Origin: Mytilus galloprovincialis
Taxonomy: Eukaryota > Mollusca > Bivalvia > Mytilida > Mytilidae
Direction of reading: 5' to 3'
NCBI RefSeq assembly: GCF_965363235.1
Contig: NC_134843.1
Coordinates: forward strand, 4,402,001-4,466,000
Length of the DNA stretch: 64,000 nt
Shown here: piece by piece, positions 60,201-64,000 of the stretch
How the letters are laid out: each line of letters starts with the position of its first letter
Numbering within the stretch: the stretch's first letter is position 1
The notes under the pieces: generated by a model
Databases searched by the model: none
Told to the model about the DNA's origin: nothing
What the model saw: the letters and a program-made list of their open reading frames with translations, nothing else
Translations under genes and position numbers: made by a program

Positions 60201-61885
60201 AAAGTAAAAATTATTTTTTAAGGGAATTAGTGCTATAATTCTCAATCTAAACATTTCTCTATCTTTATTGGTTTTAACTCCTTTTTTTATCTTAAAGTTT
60301 GTGGCTACTTTGGTTGGCATGCCTGATCATGACGGGGCACATTTTCAAAATATGGATACCCTGAGCATCATGGGGGCAAAAAGTTTGTTTCAATTGGAGG
60401 AGTAGTTCCAGAAAAGAAGATTTTTGTAAAAGTATACAGACAACAATGACAGACTCCCAATGATGGTTATAGCTTCCCGTGGCCTGTTAAACAAGCAAGC
60501 TGAAACGAGCCATTCAACTATGTACATCTAACCTTCCAATGTAGTAAAATGTACATTTTGCCTGGGAAATTTTCATTCATCTGAACATATGGTATAGACT
60601 TTATCAGTTTTACCTAAAATTTAATGTCTGGAAGGATCTTCTGTAATATCTAAATTGCAATTGTTTACCAACAGAATTTTCTGACGCAAGTTAACAAGTG
60701 CATAAGAATTTGGCATTCCATATGTTGTCTGAAGTTATAAGCGGATCTTTGTTTTCGTTTTACCTGTTTATTCAGATAGAATTACACAAGCCTTTCCTTG
60801 CTAAATGTTCTCATTAAATGTTTTTTAAACTTAAACAGAAGGCTAATGCTAATAAATCGAATATTGTAAATTTTTTGACGCTGGCATTCCTTTATAAAGT
60901 TTGGGGGTACTGCAAAAGGTACTATGGTTTCAAGAAACAATGGTTGTACAAACAGCGACTCTTTTTACTATAAACATGAACTTAAACCATTATATGATCT
61001 TTTAAGAAAGAGCATAAATTCATTTTATTTAAATTTTATTTTTTACACTGATGTTAGACACTTAAAACAGCCCTTCAAGAATGCAGTTTTAAAACTGTCT
61101 AGTCAATAGATGAGAAACATTTGTCAATTTCTGATACAATGTCAATGACACAGCAAAATAGCAAGCAGCTGGGAAAAAGTCAAATTGAAAGTCATATATT
61201 AACACCAGAGTGTCGTGAACATGTATTTTGTAATTTTTTCACACAAGTGCACTTGTCACTAACACAAACAGTGCAAACTATAACACGCATCTACATTAAA
61301 TGCATTTGTTTCTAGCAATAAACTGTCAACTTTGTCTAAGTTTACAGGGTCATTAAGGGATGTTTGTATCAGACACTTCAGTGTTGAACAAACTATATGA
61401 AGTGCAGATAAAGTTGTGGTTAGACGATAGAACCTTTGATATGGATATTGTCCCTGTTACATGTATGTACAGTGGTATCGCTAACTTCAGATCATTTTAA
61501 GTAGGTGCATCCTATGCACATGTTAGATGTGCCAATGATTTTGTATGTCTACAATAGTAGGGAAATGGTAGTATGGATATCCAGGGCGTTTATATCTTCA
61601 AAGAGATTCAAATTTCCAAGGTTTCTCAAGGACGCTAGCCTTAGAAGTATCATTCATGCTCAGATACTGAAATTCAGAAGATTCAGATCTTTTTGTAAGC
61701 AAAGAAACATTCAAACAGAAAAAGACATAACATTAAACATAGACTAAAATTTTACAACAAACTGATGTTCAAAACGAAAGAAATAATTACAAACATCACT
61801 TTCTATCAAAATCATGTCTACAATGTATTTATTCCTTTGAAATGAATAAAAGGAAAAGTAGTTTATATTTCAATGATACAGTAAC
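57291..61885. other. Gene-free intronic interval with one repeat relic
   Basis: A degraded copy of the 20215-21472 repeat lies at about 60300-60500 ('ggctactttggttggcatgc', 'agaagatttttgtaaaagta'). The small frames (57909-58109, 60924-61109, 61121-61315, 61505-61747) carry no recognisable motif. No exon was identified. Confidence 0.4.
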
Positions 61886-62142
61886 TCATGACAACGTCTT
61901 TAAACAACCCCATTTTACTTTCAACTAGTTTAGTACTCCATAAGACTAAGTTTTTACACAACACTGTCACTTATGCCTAGGTAATCTCATGACTATGAGT
62001 CTTTAAACAACCCCATTTTACTTTTCACTAGTTTAGTACTCCATAAGACAAAAGTTTTTACACAACACTGTTTCACTTATGCCTAGGTAATCATATGACA
62101 ACGTCTTTAAACAACCCCATTTTACTTTTGACTAGTCTAATA
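61886..62142. repeat. Tandem duplication, 103-104-bp unit x about 2.5
   Basis: 'gtctttaaacaaccccattt' begins at 61896, 61999 and 62103. Each unit continues with 'agtttagtactccataagac', 'ttacacaacactgt' and 'atgcctaggtaatc'. The array ends about 50 bp from the donor site of the exon at 62192-62305. Confidence 0.85.
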
Positions 62143-62191
62143 GAGACCTGAATTCATAAAGTATGGCTAGGTTACTACAGTATATACTTAC

Positions 62192-62305
62192 GAGTAGAAG
62201 TAGAAGCACCTAGACTTTGTACATCATTTAATGACGGGGCACTTGTTGTTTTACAGACTAGGGAGTCTAAACACTTGGACTCATCACAGTATATCTCACA
62301 CTCAT
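62192..62305 (-). CDS. Cys-rich extracellular exon of the PPxY gene (5' part beyond)
   Basis: On the minus strand the acceptor is 'cttattcttttcag' followed by 114 bp in phase (2 + 37 codons + 1), then the strong donor CTC|GTAAGT. The translated stretch is 'ECEIYCDESKCLDSLVCKTT' and then a Ser/Thr-rich stalk 'SAPSLNDVQSLGASTST'. Four cysteines spaced C-x3-C-x4-C-x5-C suggest part of a small disulfide domain, placed just outside the membrane before the helix encoded at 38698. The frame joins the next exon through a split Pro codon (C|CT). The first base of the opening codon and the upstream exon(s), including any signal peptide, were not found between here and 64000. Confidence 0.7.
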
Positions 62306-62379
62306 CTGAAAAGAATAACAAATGAAAACATGTAGACAACAAAAGGAAAATATTCTTAGGAAAAATTCAGTTTACATAT

Positions 62380-63070
62380 CATCATACCGGTATTATTCCA
62401 ATATGTACAGGAACCTGTTGTTCAATGCTTGTAGTTTGTTGATATGGTTCATTGTTCAGTGGTTGTCGTTTGTTGATGTGGTTCATAAGTGTTTTTGTTT
62501 CTCGTTTTTTATATAGATTTATACTATTGGTTTTCCTGTATGAATGGTTTTACACTAGTCATTTTAGGGCCTGGGCCCCTTCATAGCTTGCTATTGGGTA
62601 GTTTAGTTTAAACATATTTATTTATAGTGGATTGGGAAACAAGTTTTGCAACTTACATTAATCCCTTTCCACTTTGCGGGTGTGAGTGCTGCCTTGTAGC
62701 GGCATTAGCCTACTCTTTTTTCGAAATCTACAAGGGTGTCTTTAACGTGCAAGAGATATGGCTTTCTCTTAACACGGGTCAGCCATTAATCGTCCCCTTC
62801 CAACGGACTATCATCGTTTCCTCAAGACCATACTCGCAGATGGTGTCAAGGGAGAGCCGAAAATTGAGTTCCTGAAATTTTCATCCCAAACGGTAATCGA
62901 CCCAGGAACCTTTGTGCTAGTAGTCTGATGCACTAACCACTACACTACGGCTCTTGGGTATAAGCCAAGGCTCCTTGTTGAAGGCCTTACTTTGACTTTT
63001 AATGGTTTACTTTTTACAAATTGTGACTTGGATGTTTACTTGTCTCATTGGCATACCACATCTTATGTTC
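62380..63070 (+). repeat. Older mussel repeat split by a SINE
   Basis: The left part (62410-62600) has 'tgttgatgtggttcataagt', 'ttttatatagattta', 'atgaatggttttacactagt' and 'tcatagcttgctattgggta'. The right part (62961-63065) has 'agccaaggctccttgttgaa', 'aatggtttactttt' and 'tgtctcattggcatacc'. The two parts are contiguous in the family as I remember it and match the phrase order at 431-570 and 38325-38500. A SINE at 62601-62953 separates them. The 64-codon frame at 62322-62516 belongs to this repeat. Confidence 0.65.
62601..62953 (-). mobile_element. Full-length tRNA-derived SINE with 7-bp target duplication
   Basis: On the minus strand the element starts 'gagccgtagtgtagtggtta', containing an A-box-like 'tagtgtagtggttag'. 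About 50 bp on comes a B-box-like 'gggtcgattacc', together an RNA polymerase III promoter of tRNA type. The body follows ('aattttcggctctcccttga', 'aacacgggtcagccattaat' complement), then the 3' end 'ataaatatgtttaaactaaac'-like. TTGGGTA is duplicated at 62594-62600 and 62954-62960. The frame 62627-62875 on the plus strand is the antisense of the SINE body, and a matching frame exists in the truncated copy at 2568-2871, so it reflects SINE conservation, not a gene. Confidence 0.85.
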
Positions 63071-63940
63071 ATTTTTTTTACCTAAAATGTGGGTAGCTGT
63101 GAGAATAGACTAATACTGCATGATTTAATATGCCAAATATGAAAGTTATAAATAGTAAAACAAAATGGTAATCTGCTGAAATTTTAGGTGGGCATATAAT
63201 GCATTGTATTTGTAGATTCTATTTGTCTCACTTTAAGACAAAACTTTCAGTCATTGTCAATCATTGGAAGAGAGCAACCCCAATATGGAAACATATCATG
63301 TTAATAATTCCCTCATACAATATCAGGTCAAACATTCATGATGTCTGGCAATGTAATATTAAAAGTCCATTGATGATTGGAAGCAAATATGGGGATGTCG
63401 TGTATGTCTAAAAGCTATTTAAGGAATAGTAGTATTAGTACTCAAAGTATGCTAGCTGTTTATTGATAGGAATATTATAACTTGTTGCAGAGTATCCCAA
63501 TAATTAGAACTCGCTTTACATCTGATCGCATTTTTGTTCATTCTTACAAAGTCACAATAATAAATGCATGCACTAATTTCTGAATCAAAAGTACTTAAAA
63601 GTCATGGCCTAGCTGCATATATGTTACAGCTCATATTTTGTTAGAAAAGTTTTATGATTTTCAAGTCTTACAAACTGTAAATTTCTGCATTTTGTTCAAA
63701 TTTTAATATTTCAGATGATCTTCTTCTGAGAGTAAAACTTAATACCATTTCATCATCATCATCATCAGACAGCTTAAAAGTCAACAATGTGATCAAATCT
63801 TTATGCAGCAACTGGCTGGTGGGTAAAAGGGAAGATAAACGGTTTCATAAACAAAATTTGAATCAAATCAGCCAGCACCTTTCCTAATACATATATAAGT
63901 TTTTTCATGACCACAACATATTCCTTTAATTTTTATTTTT
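63071..63940. other. Gene-free interval
   Basis: It contains half of the palindromic MITE family at about 63525-63585 ('cacaataataaatgcatgca', reverse arm) and a short (CAT)n tract at 63748-63768. No signal-peptide exon for the PPxY gene was recognised on the minus strand. Confidence 0.4.
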
Positions 63941-63944
63941 TTTA

Positions 63945-64000
63945 ATTTAAACATTTATTTATAGTGGATTGGGAAACAAGTTATGCAACTTATATTTATC
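63945..64000 (-). mobile_element. Third SINE copy, cut by the window edge
   Basis: 'tttaaacatttatttatagt' followed by 'ggattgggaaacaagttatg' matches the 3' end of the SINE at 62601-62953 in the same orientation. The rest lies outside the window. Confidence 0.75.

Larger units (their letters stand above)
38699..62191 (-). other. 23.5-kb intron of the PPxY gene
   Basis: The interval is bounded by donor CTC|GTAAGT (62192/62191) and acceptor TTTCAG|CT (38699/38698); the phases are complementary. It contains tandem arrays, Penelope 3' relics, a 1237-bp inverted-repeat element and a hairpin element, listed separately. Small frames scattered through it have no recognisable motif. Alternative exons cannot be excluded by eye. 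Confidence 0.6.

Noticed and set aside
62880..62953. A tRNA gene suggested by A- and B-box-like sequences
   Set aside because: The stretch continues directly into a SINE body with target duplications, and the tRNA-like part does not obviously fold into a full cloverleaf with an acceptor stem.

Overview
The window looks like nuclear DNA of a marine bivalve, most likely a mytilid mussel. The evidence is AT-rich sequence, introns of 10 kb and more with consensus splice sites, many kinds of dispersed and tandem repeat, and several repeat families I recognise from memory as abundant in mussel genomes (no database search was possible). It is not bacterial: there are no operons, and ribosome-binding sites do not precede the open frames.

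Two protein genes can be supported, both on the minus strand. (1) 7670-10831 is an uninterrupted 1053-codon frame. It encodes a hydantoinase/oxoprolinase-type (HyuA-like) ATPase fused to a DUF917 domain. The single exon, the architecture (known to me mainly from bacteria and fungi) and a splice acceptor just before the ATG suggest an old horizontal acquisition that now has a host-type gene structure. (2) Three phase-matched exons at 62305-62192, 38698-38526 and 28457-27888 make up the 3' part of a gene for a single-pass membrane protein. It has a Cys-rich extracellular piece, one transmembrane helix, a basic juxtamembrane stretch and a Ser/Pro-rich tail with two PPxY motifs. The first exon(s), including any signal peptide, lie outside the window or were not recognised.

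Most of the rest is transposable-element debris. At 1-7.6 kb there are decayed Penelope-like reverse transcriptase copies, one split by a 282-bp MITE with TTA target duplication, and a 5'-truncated SINE with a 12-bp target duplication. At 11.5-16 kb there are a small fold-back element, a 147-bp-period repeat and a minus-strand LINE. At 20.2-21.5 kb there is a repeat with an internal 499-bp duplication. At 30-38.5 kb, inside the 10-kb intron of gene 2, there are minisatellites, a MITE and a LINE. At 38.7-62.2 kb, inside the 23-kb intron, there are 43-bp, 45-bp and ~33-bp tandem arrays, a 1237-bp terminal-inverted-repeat element, a long hairpin and Penelope 3' ends. At 62.4-64 kb there is a full-length tRNA-derived SINE nested in an older repeat.

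I found no CRISPR array, operon-like cluster or convincing new multi-gene system. The strongest items are the HyuA-DUF917 gene and a set of nested insertions whose boundaries can be read to the base.
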